Position numbers and translations under genes: made by a program. From Pseudomonadota bacterium (lineage in GTDB: Bacteria; Pseudomonadota; Gammaproteobacteria; Steroidobacterales; Steroidobacteraceae): a stretch of 64,000 nt of DNA. Shown in pieces: positions 26,522-36,400 of the stretch (positions are counted from its first letter, which is position 1; every line of letters starts with the position of its first letter). A model generated the notes under the pieces. It was not told where the DNA came from. It was given only the letters and a program-made list of their open reading frames with translations, and did no database searches. The DNA lies in the NCBI GenBank assembly GCA_023391815.1, contig JAEWAF010000080.1, positions 1-64,000 on the forward strand, read 5' to 3'.

Positions 26522-26985
26522 TTTCTTGTTGAAAGCGCGAGTTCGTTCAGGATGTTACGCATCGGATTCGCCCAGTGCAAACTGACCGAAGGGTCAGCTA
26601 AAGATCCCGTCCGAATTGCTCGTGACGGACCGGATCAGGTTGAGACCTTGGACGCTACTCCTCCTCGTCCTTCTCTTCTACCTGCATAGCCCGGCGACTG
26701 CGAGCCACCGCGCGGTGATGCGTATAGTCGCACTCAGCCTCCCGGCAAATACACTGCTTTAGGCGCGTGGTCTGCATTCTTCGGGCGGATGGATATAGGC
26801 GTTTTATCCTCAGGCAGCCGCGGCGTGCCCCAGGGCCCATAAAGCCGAGAAACCCGCAACGCCGATGCATTTCGATAGCGGCTGGCCCCTGGATCATAGT
26901 AGAATTCGGTGGAACACAAATTCATGGTGTTCAGCAGGTTACGCGCGGGTGTGGCGTTCAGTAGGCGTTACTGGACGCTATCAAT
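26522..26985. other. Island interior without a recognisable gene
   Basis: This 464-bp stretch separates the cassette from attR. It contains frames of 60-80 residues on both strands (for example minus 26734-26925), but none has a recognisable domain. They overlap each other, so I do not call them. It probably holds the cassette promoter near 26522-26600 and the debris of lost island genes. Confidence 0.5.
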
Positions 26986-27038
26986 CGGACTGAAAATCCG
27001 CGTGTCGTTGGTTCGATTCCGATCCCGGCCACCACTTC
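26986..27038 (+). repeat. attR: partial tRNA-Phe copy
   Basis: This is the 53-bp direct repeat of 23790-23842, from the anticodon arm through CCA to four bases beyond. Only one base differs (T at 27023, which would make a G-U pair in the T arm). There is no 5' half, so it is not a tRNA gene. It marks the distal end of the island. Confidence 0.9.
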
Positions 27039-27084
27039 TGTAACTCAGGCGCGAGTCGCCGGACCGTCTTGCTCGATGGTCCGC

Positions 27085-27445
27085 CGCGCGAGTTGTGCGC
27101 GCCGAAAAACAATAGGTCCCCGGCGAGAGATTCGACACGATGTAGCCGCTGCTGCTGGCATTCGGCAGCTTGGATGGTCCCGCGTGAGATCGCTTGGATT
27201 CGTGCCGTGCGCGGTGCGATAGCCAGGGTAATCGTGGCCGGCGGCAGGCTCGTCGTATTGCCGTGCGGATCACGCACGCTGACAACGATGTTCGAATAGA
27301 TGCCCGCGACATCACGGCTGTCTGGTCATCCGGCGTCGCTTGCGCGGAACCGTATCTAAGGGAGCGCGTCGCTTATCGAGAGCGTCAGCGTGTCACCGTC
27401 GGCATCGCTGGCGACTGATTCTATAGCGAGCCCGTTTGGAGCGCA
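27085..27445 (-). pseudogene. Remnant of an Ig-like/FnIII repeat surface protein
   Basis: Read on the minus strand, this region has SVASDADGDTLTLSISDALP (the cadherin-like/putative-Ig motif DADGDTLTFSI). Two in-frame stops follow, then VAGIYSNIVVSVRDPHGNTT with SLPPATITL (the GTYSNIVISVSDG strand of the same domain). After a frameshift comes SGYIVSNLSPGTYCFSAR, an FnIII-like end. Order and spacing fit a chopped Ig-FnIII protein. It starts inside the 3' end of the S9 peptidase gene and ends before attR. It was therefore probably pasted there by a rearrangement near the island boundary. The stops and frame changes exclude function. Confidence 0.7.
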
Positions 27446-29718
27446 TGATTCCTGTCGTTCCTCGACGGCTCCCTCCTCAGCGCCCGCCTGAAAAACTCGA
27501 ACTGCCGCCGCTGTACATACGGGATCGGTCCCGTCGACCGTCCGACGCTGTGCTCGCCGCCCGGAACCACCAGCAGTTCGAAATCTTTGTCGGCTTTGAT
27601 CAGCGCATCGACGACCTGCATGGTCGATGCCGGGTCCACATTCGAGTCCTGCTCGCCGACGATCAGCAACAGCTGACCTTGCAGCTTCGCGGCGTTGTCG
27701 ACGCCGGAGGCAGCCGAGTAGCTCGCATCGACCGGCCAGCCCAGCCATTGTTCATTCCAGCTGATCTTGTCCATCCGATTGTCGTAGCAACCGGCATAGG
27801 CGACCGCGGCCTGGTAGAAGTCAGGATAGAACAGCAACGCATTGAGCGCGCTCTGGCCACCGGCGGAGGCGCCGTAGATGCCGACGCGGCTGATGTCATA
27901 GGAGGGATCGCGAGCCGCGAGAGCTTTGTGCCAGAGGATGCGATCGGGGAAGCCGGAGTCGGCGAGGTTTTTCCACGCGACGTCGTGGAAGGCTTTGGAG
28001 CGGTTCGCGGTGCCCATGCCGTCGATTTGCACGACGATGAACCCGAGGTCGGCTTGAGCTTGCATGCCGATCACCTTGTCGCCGCCGGCATGGAAGCCGA
28101 ACGGCCAGAAGCCCTTGGGCACGAAGCTGTCGTGCGGGCCGGCGTAAATGTTCTCGAGAACCGGATATTTCCTGGCGGGATCGTAGTCGCGCGGGCGCAC
28201 GATCAGGCCCCAGATATCGGTCGTACCGTCGCGTCCCTTGGCAACGAAGGGCTCAGGCGGCCGCCAGCCTGCGGCGGTCAAACGCGAGATGTCGCCACGT
28301 TCGAGCGTCGTAATCAGCGTGCCGTCCGCGCGACGAAGTTCGGAGACCGTCGGCAGGTCCACGCGCGAATAGGTATCGACATAGAGCGACATGTCGGGCG
28401 CAAAGCGAACGTCGTGAGTGGCGTCGGCAGTGGTGAGCCGTGTGAGATGGGCGCCATCGAAGTCGACCCGAAACACGTGTTTGAAGTACGGATCCTTGCC
28501 CGCATCCATGCCGCTCGCCGAGAACCAGATGCGCCGTTGCTGATCGTCCACTTTGAGCACGTCGCGCACGACCCATGGACCACGAGTGATCTGCTTGATC
28601 GCGCCTGTAACCGCATCCGCGAGGTACAAGTGCCGCCAGCCATCGCGCTCGGAGATCCAAACGATCTCGCGCGCGTCGTCGCCGACGTCGTGTCGATAGC
28701 GCCGGTCCGCATAAACAAACGTCTGCGCATCTTCAGTGATCACGGCCTTCGCCGCGCCCGTGTGGCCATCGACCTCGATGACTCGTGCCTGGCCGTGTCC
28801 GCGACGTTCATAGTCGAACACGAAAGTGCGGCCATCCTTTCGCCACTCGGGTTGGGACATCTCATATGGATTGGGAAACAGGGCGTTGTCGATCTCGATC
28901 CGGCGCCGTTCGGCAACATGAAACAGCACGGGCCGCTCGATATCGACGGGATCGCCCGGCTTCGGGTAGAGCTGAGTGCGCAACGCGGGTTGCAGCTGAC
29001 TCGACGGGGACGTTTCAACACGAGTGACGATGCGCCGAAAGCCCGGGCGCACACGAGAGGCGACGAGCCGGGTCGAATCGGGCGACCACGCAATCGTCTC
29101 GGGATCGTAAAAGTCGCCCGGCGTTCCGTCGCTACTGAGCACGATCGCATCCTTCGATCCCGCCGCGCGGACGATGACGTTGTCATCTTGGACCAGCGCC
29201 TCCCACTGACCATCCGGTGATTTGCGCGGATGATTGTCCGCTGGTACGGCTAAGTCCCGGACCACGCCGAACGCGCGTGGTCGATGGGTGTCCGTGGGTT
29301 CGGCTTTGTGACACGCGTAATTGACGATGCCGCACGTCCAGCGCTCGTCTGCGATCGTCACCGTGATCGCGCGGTTCTCATCGGTGTATTCGAAGGTCTC
29401 GAATGGGAGGCGCAGCGGTTGATAGCTCTGCTGAGTCGCGTCGCTCAGTGCTAGCGCGAGTTTTCCCGCGTCGAACGGGGCGCGTCGCTTGCGCGTGCGT
29501 GCATCGATCTCGACAAAGGCGAAGCCGCCCTCGACCGTCTTGCGGTAGTGAAATCGTTTGCCTTCATGGGTCCATTCGACCGGGTCGGCAATGTCACGAG
29601 TCAGATACATCCAATCGTCGCGAAGGGACAGCGAGCGACGCAAGTCCGATGCATCGGTTGCAAGAGCCGGCGGAGCGGCCAGCAGTGCGGCGAGCGAGAG
29701 CAGGGGCATGATTTTCAT
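27421..29718 (-). CDS. Exported S9 family prolyl oligopeptidase (DPP-IV-like)
   Basis: This 765-residue protein has a signal peptide (MKIMPLLSLAALLAAPPALA). A beta-propeller domain follows (about 30-510; repeats such as ETIAWSPDSTRLVASRV and EIVWISERDGWRHLYLAD). The C-terminal alpha/beta hydrolase domain has the nucleophile elbow YGASAGGQSALN, Asp in GEQDSNVDPASTMQ and His in PGGEHSVGRS. The sequence GFWPFGFHAGG and the QADLGFIVVQIDGMGT strand are typical of S9B/C enzymes. It should cleave peptides, probably after proline, in the periplasm. The last 15 or so residues overlap, in another frame, the wrecked Ig-like gene, so the C-terminus may be altered. It is divergent from the GH28 gene. Confidence 0.92.
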   Translation of the reverse strand: MKIMPLLSLAALLAAPPALATDASDLRRSLSLRDDWMYLTRDIADPVEWTHEGKRFHYRKTVEGGFAFVEIDARTRKRRAPFDAGKLALALSDATQQSYQPLRLPFETFEYTDENRAITVTIADERWTCGIVNYACHKAEPTDTHRPRAFGVVRDLAVPADNHPRKSPDGQWEALVQDDNVIVRAAGSKDAIVLSSDGTPGDFYDPETIAWSPDSTRLVASRVRPGFRRIVTRVETSPSSQLQPALRTQLYPKPGDPVDIERPVLFHVAERRRIEIDNALFPNPYEMSQPEWRKDGRTFVFDYERRGHGQARVIEVDGHTGAAKAVITEDAQTFVYADRRYRHDVGDDAREIVWISERDGWRHLYLADAVTGAIKQITRGPWVVRDVLKVDDQQRRIWFSASGMDAGKDPYFKHVFRVDFDGAHLTRLTTADATHDVRFAPDMSLYVDTYSRVDLPTVSELRRADGTLITTLERGDISRLTAAGWRPPEPFVAKGRDGTTDIWGLIVRPRDYDPARKYPVLENIYAGPHDSFVPKGFWPFGFHAGGDKVIGMQAQADLGFIVVQIDGMGTANRSKAFHDVAWKNLADSGFPDRILWHKALAARDPSYDISRVGIYGASAGGQSALNALLFYPDFYQAAVAYAGCYDNRMDKISWNEQWLGWPVDASYSAASGVDNAAKLQGQLLLIVGEQDSNVDPASTMQVVDALIKADKDFELLVVPGGEHSVGRSTGPIPYVQRRQFEFFRRALRREPSRNDRNHALQTGSL

Positions 29719-29796
29719 GGATGTATATCGTATACCATCACATCGATGACAGTGCGATGTGTGAAGATCGCGGCACATTCATTGGGGAACGGACGC
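29719..29796. promoter_or_regulatory. Divergent S9/GH28 promoter region with GTATA-TCG-TATAC palindrome
   Basis: The 78-bp gap holds an inverted repeat GTATA (29723-29727) and TATAC (29731-29735) around TCG. The right half, with GTATACCA, resembles the GntR-family UxuR/ExuR operators (core GGTATACC) that govern galacturonate use in gammaproteobacteria. That would suit the polygalacturonase-like gene starting at 29797. The assignment is tentative; the same AT-rich bases may simply be a -10 element. Confidence 0.35.
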
Positions 29797-31221
29797 ATGG
29801 TCGCATCGATGAATCGACGGACCTTCGTGGTTGGAGCGGGTGCCATCGCCCTGGCTGCCTCGGGCAAAGTGCCCGCGGCGACGAAATCGGAGCAGGCATG
29901 GGAGCGAGCCGGCGAGATCGTCCGGAACGTCCGGCCACCGATCTTTCCGGAGCGCGTCTTCGATATCACCAGGTATGGCGCGGTCGCCGATGGCAAGACC
30001 TTGAACACGGGGATGATCGCGCAGGCGATCGAAGCCTGCGTGGGGGCCGGCGGCGGCCGCGTGCTCGTGCCGCCGGGCACATTCCTCACCGGTGCGATTC
30101 ATCTCAAAAGTAACGTCGAGTTACATGTCGCCGAGGGCGCGACCCTCTGCTTCGACACGAACCCCGCGAGTTATCCACTGGTATTCACGCGGTGGGAGGG
30201 CATGGAGCTCATGAACTATTCGCCGCTCATCTACGCCTTCGAGCAGAAGAACATTGGCGTTACCGGCAAAGGCACCCTGGACGGGCAGGGCAGTGCGAAA
30301 CACTGGTGGCCATGGAAAGGAAAATGGGGCGGCACCCTCGATCACGGCTGGGTCGAAGGCATGCCGACGCAGCTCAAAGCGCGCACCGAGCTTTTCAACA
30401 TGGCCGAGGCAGGCGTGCCGCCGGAGAAGCGCGTGTTCGGCGAAGGCAGCTATCTGCGCCCGCCGTTCGTCCAACCCTATCGGTGCGAGAACGTCCTCAT
30501 TGAAGGAGTCCGTTTGCGGAACTCGCCGTTCTGGAACATTCATCCAGTGCTGTGTCGGAACGTGACGGTGCGAGGTGTCGATGTGTTCGGACACGGGCCC
30601 AACAATGACGGCATGGATCCCGAGTCGGTCGATCACATGCTGATCGAGGACTGCTCGTTCGATACTGGCGATGACTGCATCGCCGTGAACTCGGGACGCA
30701 ATGCCGACGGACGACGTCTCAACGTGCCCTCGCAGAACATCCTGATTCGTAACTGCCGCATGAAGGCGGGGCATGGCGGCGTGGTGGTGGGCAGTCAGAT
30801 CTCCGGTGGCGCGCGGTGGGTGTTCGCCGAAAATTGTCACATGGACAGTCCGGATCTCTGGTATGCGATCCGATTCAAGAACAATGCGCTGCGCGGCGGC
30901 CTGCTCGAGAACTTCTACTATCGCGACATCGACGTGGGTCAGGTCGGCCGGGCGGCGATCACGTGCGACTTTAACTATGAAGAAGGCGCGAACGGCGCCT
31001 TCATTCCTCGATTGCGTAACGTCGTAGTGGAACGAATGCGTGTAGCAAAGGCCGGTCGCGTTCTGGATTCCCAAGGCCTGCCCAAGGCGCCGGTGGACGA
31101 CATCACGCTCAAGGATTGTGAGTTCAATCGAGTCACGCAGCCGAGCACGGTGAAGTACACCCGCAGCGTACGGCTGGAAAATGTGCGTGTGAATGGGGCG
31201 CTGGTGAAGTCGCTTGGATGA
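29797..31221 (+). CDS. Glycoside hydrolase family 28 (polygalacturonase-like), Tat-exported
   Basis: This 474-residue enzyme is predicted to cut galacturonan or rhamnogalacturonan. A twin-arginine signal is present (MNRRTFVVGAGAIALAAS, residues 5-22). The right-handed beta-helix carries all GH28 active-site motifs: NNDGMD (D271), DTGDDCIAVNSG (D292/D293), AGHGGVVVGS and RFKNN in place of RIK. The pectate-lyase-like N-terminal motif FDITRYGAVADGKTLNTG is also clear. ATG 29797 follows GGGGAA at good spacing; ATG 29809 is the alternative. The Tat signal suggests export after folding. A strong hairpin follows the gene. Confidence 0.93.
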   Translation: MVASMNRRTFVVGAGAIALAASGKVPAATKSEQAWERAGEIVRNVRPPIFPERVFDITRYGAVADGKTLNTGMIAQAIEACVGAGGGRVLVPPGTFLTGAIHLKSNVELHVAEGATLCFDTNPASYPLVFTRWEGMELMNYSPLIYAFEQKNIGVTGKGTLDGQGSAKHWWPWKGKWGGTLDHGWVEGMPTQLKARTELFNMAEAGVPPEKRVFGEGSYLRPPFVQPYRCENVLIEGVRLRNSPFWNIHPVLCRNVTVRGVDVFGHGPNNDGMDPESVDHMLIEDCSFDTGDDCIAVNSGRNADGRRLNVPSQNILIRNCRMKAGHGGVVVGSQISGGARWVFAENCHMDSPDLWYAIRFKNNALRGGLLENFYYRDIDVGQVGRAAITCDFNYEEGANGAFIPRLRNVVVERMRVAKAGRVLDSQGLPKAPVDDITLKDCEFNRVTQPSTVKYTRSVRLENVRVNGALVKSLG

Positions 31222-31225
31222 GAAG

Positions 31226-31250
31226 GCCCCCGAGCTGCGAGCCCGGGGGC
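31226..31250. terminator. Bidirectional hairpin terminator
   Basis: A ten-base arm starting GCCCCCG pairs with an arm ending CGGGGGC around the loop TGCGA, with one mismatch. It lies between the convergent stops of the GH28 gene (31221) and the caspase-like lipoprotein gene (31258). It has no T-tract, but its GC-rich stem and position fit a shared terminator. Confidence 0.65.
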
Positions 31251-31257
31251 GTCGATC

Positions 31258-33327
31258 TCACTCGATCTTATCCAACGTCCAGTCGATGACGGTGGGATTG
31301 TTCGCGCCGTCGTTGTACGTCCCCTGTGCCGAGTTGCCGGTGACGATCGTGTCCTCCGCGAGGAAATAAACGCCCCCGAGGTTCACGGTCGCGGTGCTGC
31401 CGCAGCTGCTGATCACCTGAATGGATTCATTCGGGATTCGGCCGAAGCCATTGACCACCATGTGAGACGCGGTCGCCTCGAAGGTCACATAGTTGTTCGA
31501 GGCGTTCGCCGGCAAGTCGATGGTGTGATCGATGTGATAGCTGCAGTTCTGCGCATCCTGGTAGTCACGCTGCACGCGGACATGGCCGCTGCTGACGTAA
31601 AACGTGTGGAAGTTGCTGGAAGGGTTGTCCTGAGGATCGAGCTCGAACTCGACTTCCGCGGTGATGGTCGTCGAGCTGTCGTGATGCGATTCACTCAGGC
31701 GGCTGCCCAGCGCCCAGCGCCGGCCCACCTCGGGCTCGAGGCCGTCGTTGACCCTCGGCGCCGCGATGAAATGATCCTGGCCCTGGTCGGGCAGCGGAAT
31801 CCAGAAATCCATGTGCAGGGCTTGCAGTTCCTCGACATCGAACGGCAACGGCACCGGCGTCGACACCCGGTAGCTGAAGTCGCCTACCGGCACACCGCTC
31901 GTGCCGAGATCGATCTGCCCGAGCGTCATGTTGTCGATGACCAGATTGATCCTGAAGTTGGCGAGTTGCTCCGGCGTGATGCCGTCCACGGTGAACTCCA
32001 GATTGAGGTTATCGTTCCGGCCGTCTTCCGGCAGTTCCATGACCTCGATGCCGCTCGCATCACTGATCGGCTCGCCGGTGAGATTGTCGCGCACCGTAAT
32101 CAGATCGCGAATGCGCAGATCGCCGCCGACTTGCCGCGGCCTGCGTTGCACGGAGCCCTGGGCCTTGGGGTTGCCCGGGCTGAAAGGCGGAATGCGCGCG
32201 AACGCTTCGCCAACCGTGAGCCCCAAGCCCAGAGAATCCAACAGAGACAAGCCGGTGTTCTTCACGAGCGTGAAATCGATGTAGCCGTCCCAGGCCACCA
32301 AGACGCCCCTGTCGCCGGCGATTGCCTCGGCCATGTCGGTGCGGAAGGTGTTGCAGGCAGCGAGGATGAATAGTTTGTCCGCGAGTCCTTGCGGGTAGTA
32401 GTGGCGAAAGAAATCCGCAGTGACCGCGATCGACTGATGCAACTGTCCTCGATAGTGAATCACGCCTGGATGGGTGATGCTTTGCAGATCCTGAGCCGTG
32501 CCGTGAAATCGTTGCACCAGAAAGTCGGTGAGGCCGTCCGCGCATTTCGCTTTCTCGGCGTTCACGCCACCGCCATCCTTCTTACACAAGGTGCCGCCGT
32601 GAGTGTCGATGTGAATGACATCGTAGTCCTCCAACTGGGTCAGCGTGTCCACGGTGACCCGCGGCTCGGACTCATTGGTGGTCGCCAGATAAGTCACATT
32701 GCCCGCATAGCCACGCACCCCGTTGATCGCGGCCGCAATCTCCACGCCCGCGCTTCCGAATTCGTCCTCGTACTGAAACGGTGAAAGGACCAGGGCCCGA
32801 CGTGGCGCTTTGTTATCGCCCGTGATCTTCGAGCTCATGACTGTGCGAACACTGCGCAGCTTCCCCGAGATGTCGGGTACGGAGCTCGGCACGCTCGTCG
32901 GGGAGGCAGGCGTGGGGCTCGGCAGCATTCGCTGATCGCCGGTGACATCGACAATCATCGGCCGACCGCCAGCAAGGCGGAATCCGAGCACGGGACCATC
33001 GATGGTCACCTCCGCCATATCACTTTGCGACGAAAGAAACGTCGCCACCTGATCAATGGCGGCGCCGTTACCCAGCCGTTGCGCGACTTCGTCGCTCAAC
33101 GCGAGACTCCGCTCGATCACGGGCAGCGGGACCTCGGCGAAGCTGCACGGGTAATTGTCGCGGGCACAGTCGAGCGTCGTTGATTGGCTCGGCGCATCGC
33201 CGGTGGGTGTTGTGTTAGCGTCGGCACTCGTTCCCGAGCCATGGCTGCCGCACGCAGTGAGAGTGAAACTCACGAGTCCAATGGCGACCAGTCCCGCGCG
33301 GTCGCGCGAAATACGAAACGTGTCCAC
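31258..33327 (-). CDS. Caspase-fold (clan CD)-like lipoprotein, unknown function
   Basis: This 689-residue lipoprotein has the lipobox SFTLTAC (Cys26). Residues 30-60 are low-complexity Ser/Thr. A domain at about 175-400 has the layout of clan CD cysteine peptidases. It includes a strand-end RRALVLSPFQYED, then DYDVIHIDTHGG with candidate catalytic H243, and ADKLFILAACNTF with candidate C325. The motif GVLVAWDGYIDF follows, where CHAT/gingipain-like proteins have their post-Cys strand. The C-terminal 290 residues are beta-rich. GTG 33327 is chosen for its GGAGAG site; TTG 33348 is possible. It is the last gene of the BON-CheB-kinase cluster. Whether it is an active protease is unknown. Confidence 0.75.
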   Translation of the reverse strand: MDTFRISRDRAGLVAIGLVSFTLTACGSHGSGTSADANTTPTGDAPSQSTTLDCARDNYPCSFAEVPLPVIERSLALSDEVAQRLGNGAAIDQVATFLSSQSDMAEVTIDGPVLGFRLAGGRPMIVDVTGDQRMLPSPTPASPTSVPSSVPDISGKLRSVRTVMSSKITGDNKAPRRALVLSPFQYEDEFGSAGVEIAAAINGVRGYAGNVTYLATTNESEPRVTVDTLTQLEDYDVIHIDTHGGTLCKKDGGGVNAEKAKCADGLTDFLVQRFHGTAQDLQSITHPGVIHYRGQLHQSIAVTADFFRHYYPQGLADKLFILAACNTFRTDMAEAIAGDRGVLVAWDGYIDFTLVKNTGLSLLDSLGLGLTVGEAFARIPPFSPGNPKAQGSVQRRPRQVGGDLRIRDLITVRDNLTGEPISDASGIEVMELPEDGRNDNLNLEFTVDGITPEQLANFRINLVIDNMTLGQIDLGTSGVPVGDFSYRVSTPVPLPFDVEELQALHMDFWIPLPDQGQDHFIAAPRVNDGLEPEVGRRWALGSRLSESHHDSSTTITAEVEFELDPQDNPSSNFHTFYVSSGHVRVQRDYQDAQNCSYHIDHTIDLPANASNNYVTFEATASHMVVNGFGRIPNESIQVISSCGSTATVNLGGVYFLAEDTIVTGNSAQGTYNDGANNPTVIDWTLDKIE

Positions 33328-33467
33328 CTCAATCTCTCCAGTATTCAATGAGCCTGACCCGTCATGCGCGGACGGGCCGTTGGCTGGCTCATTGTTTTGG
33401 AGAGAAATCGGTCAATTGCCCTTCAGGTCAGGCGCAGCGCTCGCCCTCGGGCATGCGTGGAAGAGGT

Positions 33468-36400
33468 TCAGCGATGGCCCGTGCCGGTCTCGAGCTGGCC
33501 GCCATTGACGCGCATCTCGTCCGAGAGCGGCAGGTTCAGGACGCAGAGCAGGCCGTCCGCTTTGAACTCCAGCTTGCCCGTGCCGCCGAAATCATAAGGC
33601 ACCACGTGCTCGATGAGCTCCGAGCCGAAGCCGCGACGGCTGGGAGCTGCGACATCGACTTTGGTCTCGCGCCAGGTCAGGACCAGCGACGGCTTGCGTG
33701 GATCGCCGTCGAGGGTCCATGCGATACCGATATGACCGGTGGGACTCGCGAGCGCGCCGTACTTGACCGCGTTGGTCGCCAGTTCGTGCATGGCCAGCCC
33801 GAGGCTTTCGGCGCACTTGCCCGAGAGCACGACCTCCGGTCCGGTGATGCTCACCTGATGATCGATCTCATTGCCGGTGGCTTCGAGCTCGGCGCGAATC
33901 AGGGTGTGCAGATCGATGGTGGCGTTCGGCGAGCTCGTCAAAACATTGTGCGTGCGAGCCATGGCGTTGATACGACCCGACAGCATGTGCGAGTACGCTT
34001 CGACGCTGTCGCTGGACTTGCCGGTACGTTGCGCGACGGATCTGACCACCGCGAGAATGTTACGAACCCGGTGCTGCAGCTCGTGCAACAGCACTTGCTG
34101 CCGATCCTGCAAGCGCAATAGCTCGTGCACGTCGGTGGCCGTGCCGAACCATTCGGTGGGCTTGTTACTATCGCCCCACACCGGGGTCGCCCGCAGGTGG
34201 ACGGTTTTGTACGCCTCTTCCTTTACGTTCCACAACTTGTGCTCGATGCTCAGCTTGCCCGTCATCTGCGCATCCTGCCAGGCGGCTCTCACTCGCTCGC
34301 GATCCTCCGGCGCGACGACATCCAGCCAGCCGTAGTCGAGAGCCGCTTCCGCCGATTGACCGGTGAATTCGGTCCACTGTGGGCTCGACCACGTACGATG
34401 ACCGCTGTCGCTTGCTCGCCAGACGAGCTGCGGGATGCCTTCGACGATCGCGCGAAGCCTGGCCTCGCTCTCTCGCAGACGTTCCTCCGCTCGCGACAGT
34501 CGCGTCACGTCGAGGAAAGTCACAACCGCGCCTTCGATCACGTTGTTGATACTGCGGTAAGGCAGGATCCGCGTGAGATAGTGTGAATTCGTCTGCTGGC
34601 TGACGGTTTCCCTATCGATGGTGCCGAGCGTGCGAATCACCCGGCGCACGTCGCTCTCCAGATCCTCATACGCGATCTTCTTCGCGATGTGATGAATCGG
34701 CCGGCCGATGTCGGTCTCGATCAAATGCAGAATATCGGTCATCGCCGGCGTGAAGCTGGTGATGCGCAGATCGTTGTCGAGGAAGATGGTCGCGATCTGG
34801 GTGCTCTCCAGCAGGTTCTTCAGATCCGAGTTGGCGCGCGCCAGTTCCTCGACCCGATGAGCCAGCTCGCCATTGACGGTCTGCAGTTCCTCGTTCAGCG
34901 ACTGCAGCTCTTCCTTCGATGTTTCCAATTCCTCGTTGGAGGACTGCAGCTCTTCGTTGACCGACTGATATTCCTCGTTCGACGCCTTGAGCTCTTCGTT
35001 GGTGCTTTCCAGCTCCTCGATGGTCGCTTGCAGACGATCGCGCGTGACTCGCAGCTCTTCCTCGAGTCGACGCACGTGCTCGTCCATCAGGCCGCCGCCA
35101 CTGCTGGCGACGAAGTTCGCCTGCTCCTCCTCGTCGGTGACGATGTGACCGTCCTGCAAGATGATGGCGTAGCGTGACGGCTGCCCCGGAGCCCCGTCGA
35201 TCGGCTCGACGGAAAGCGTGACGAACATGGTCTTGCCGTTCTGGCCGACGCGCAGGCCGCTGATCCGGATGGTGGTCTTCTCGCTTTCCGCGCGATGCAG
35301 GGCCGAGCGCAGATCCATGCGCAGATCGCGATGGACCAGGTTCATGATGTTGAGGCTGGCCAGCCCGGTCGGGGGATCCAGATATTTACCGGTGCGCCCC
35401 GAGAAGTGCACCACGTCGTGGTTCTCGTCCACGATCAGGTAGGCGGGCGCATAACGTTCCATGATGCGCTCGGCTTGTTTGCTGAGCGCGGCGCCATTGC
35501 TGGTGTTGACGCGGGCGGTGCGTGGCATTTCCGTGACGCCACGGCGATCGGCGGTCGCCGTCAACGGGAAATCCGGAAGCGTGCGCGTGAGCCCTTCGAC
35601 GTGGCGGAAGATCCGGTAGCGACGATCCACCGTGGCGAACAACTTGCTATGGCGCGTGACATTTTCCGAGTTGCCGAGGAACAGGAATCCGCCCGGGCGC
35701 AGCGCGAAATGGAACAACGGGATCACCCGGTTCTGCAGCTCCGCGTTCAGATAGATCAGCAGATTGCGACAGGACACCAGATCGAGCCGCGAGAACGGCG
35801 CATCCTTGATCAGGTTGTGCTGTGAGAAGATGCACATCTCGCGCAGCTCCTTCACGACGCAGTACGTGTCGCCTTCTTTCACGAACCAGCGAGCGAGTCG
35901 TTCGGGCGTCACGTCTTCTACCGCCGAGGCCGAGAACCGACCGACGCGCGCCTGCGCGAGCGCGCGATTGTCGATGTCGGTCGCGAATATCTGAATGTGC
36001 GGGACCGTGTCCAGCCTGGAGGAAAACTCACGCAGCAGAATGGCGATGGAGTACGCCTCTTCGCCGGTCGCGCAGCCAAGCACCCACACGCGCAGATGAT
36101 CGTTACTGGTCTTGCCCTCGAAGATCTTCGGGATGACCTCGCGTTCCAGCGCCTCGAATTCCTTGCGATCGCGGAAGAAATGAGTGACGCCGATCAACAG
36201 GTCGTTGAGCAGATTCTGAGCTTCGTCGGGCTCGGCGCGCAGATGATCGAGATAGGACTCGATGCTCGTCGTCTGCGTAACCTGCATGCGACGCTGCACC
36301 CGGCGCAGGAAGGTATTGTGTTTGTAATCGTGAAAGTCGTGGCCGGTGCGATTGCGCAGGACGGTGGCAATGCGGGCCAGCATCGGTCCGGCCGAGGCCA

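Noticed and set aside
26655..26925. Short open frames near attR
   Set aside because: The frames overlap on both strands, have no recognisable motif and no ribosome site.
26986..27038. Second tRNA-Phe gene
   Set aside because: Only the 3' part from the anticodon arm on is present. There is no D arm or 5' acceptor strand, so it is an att site.
27436..29220. 594-residue antisense frame over the S9 peptidase gene
   Set aside because: The minus strand has the full catalytic triad of an S9 peptidase; the plus frame has only composition-driven openness.
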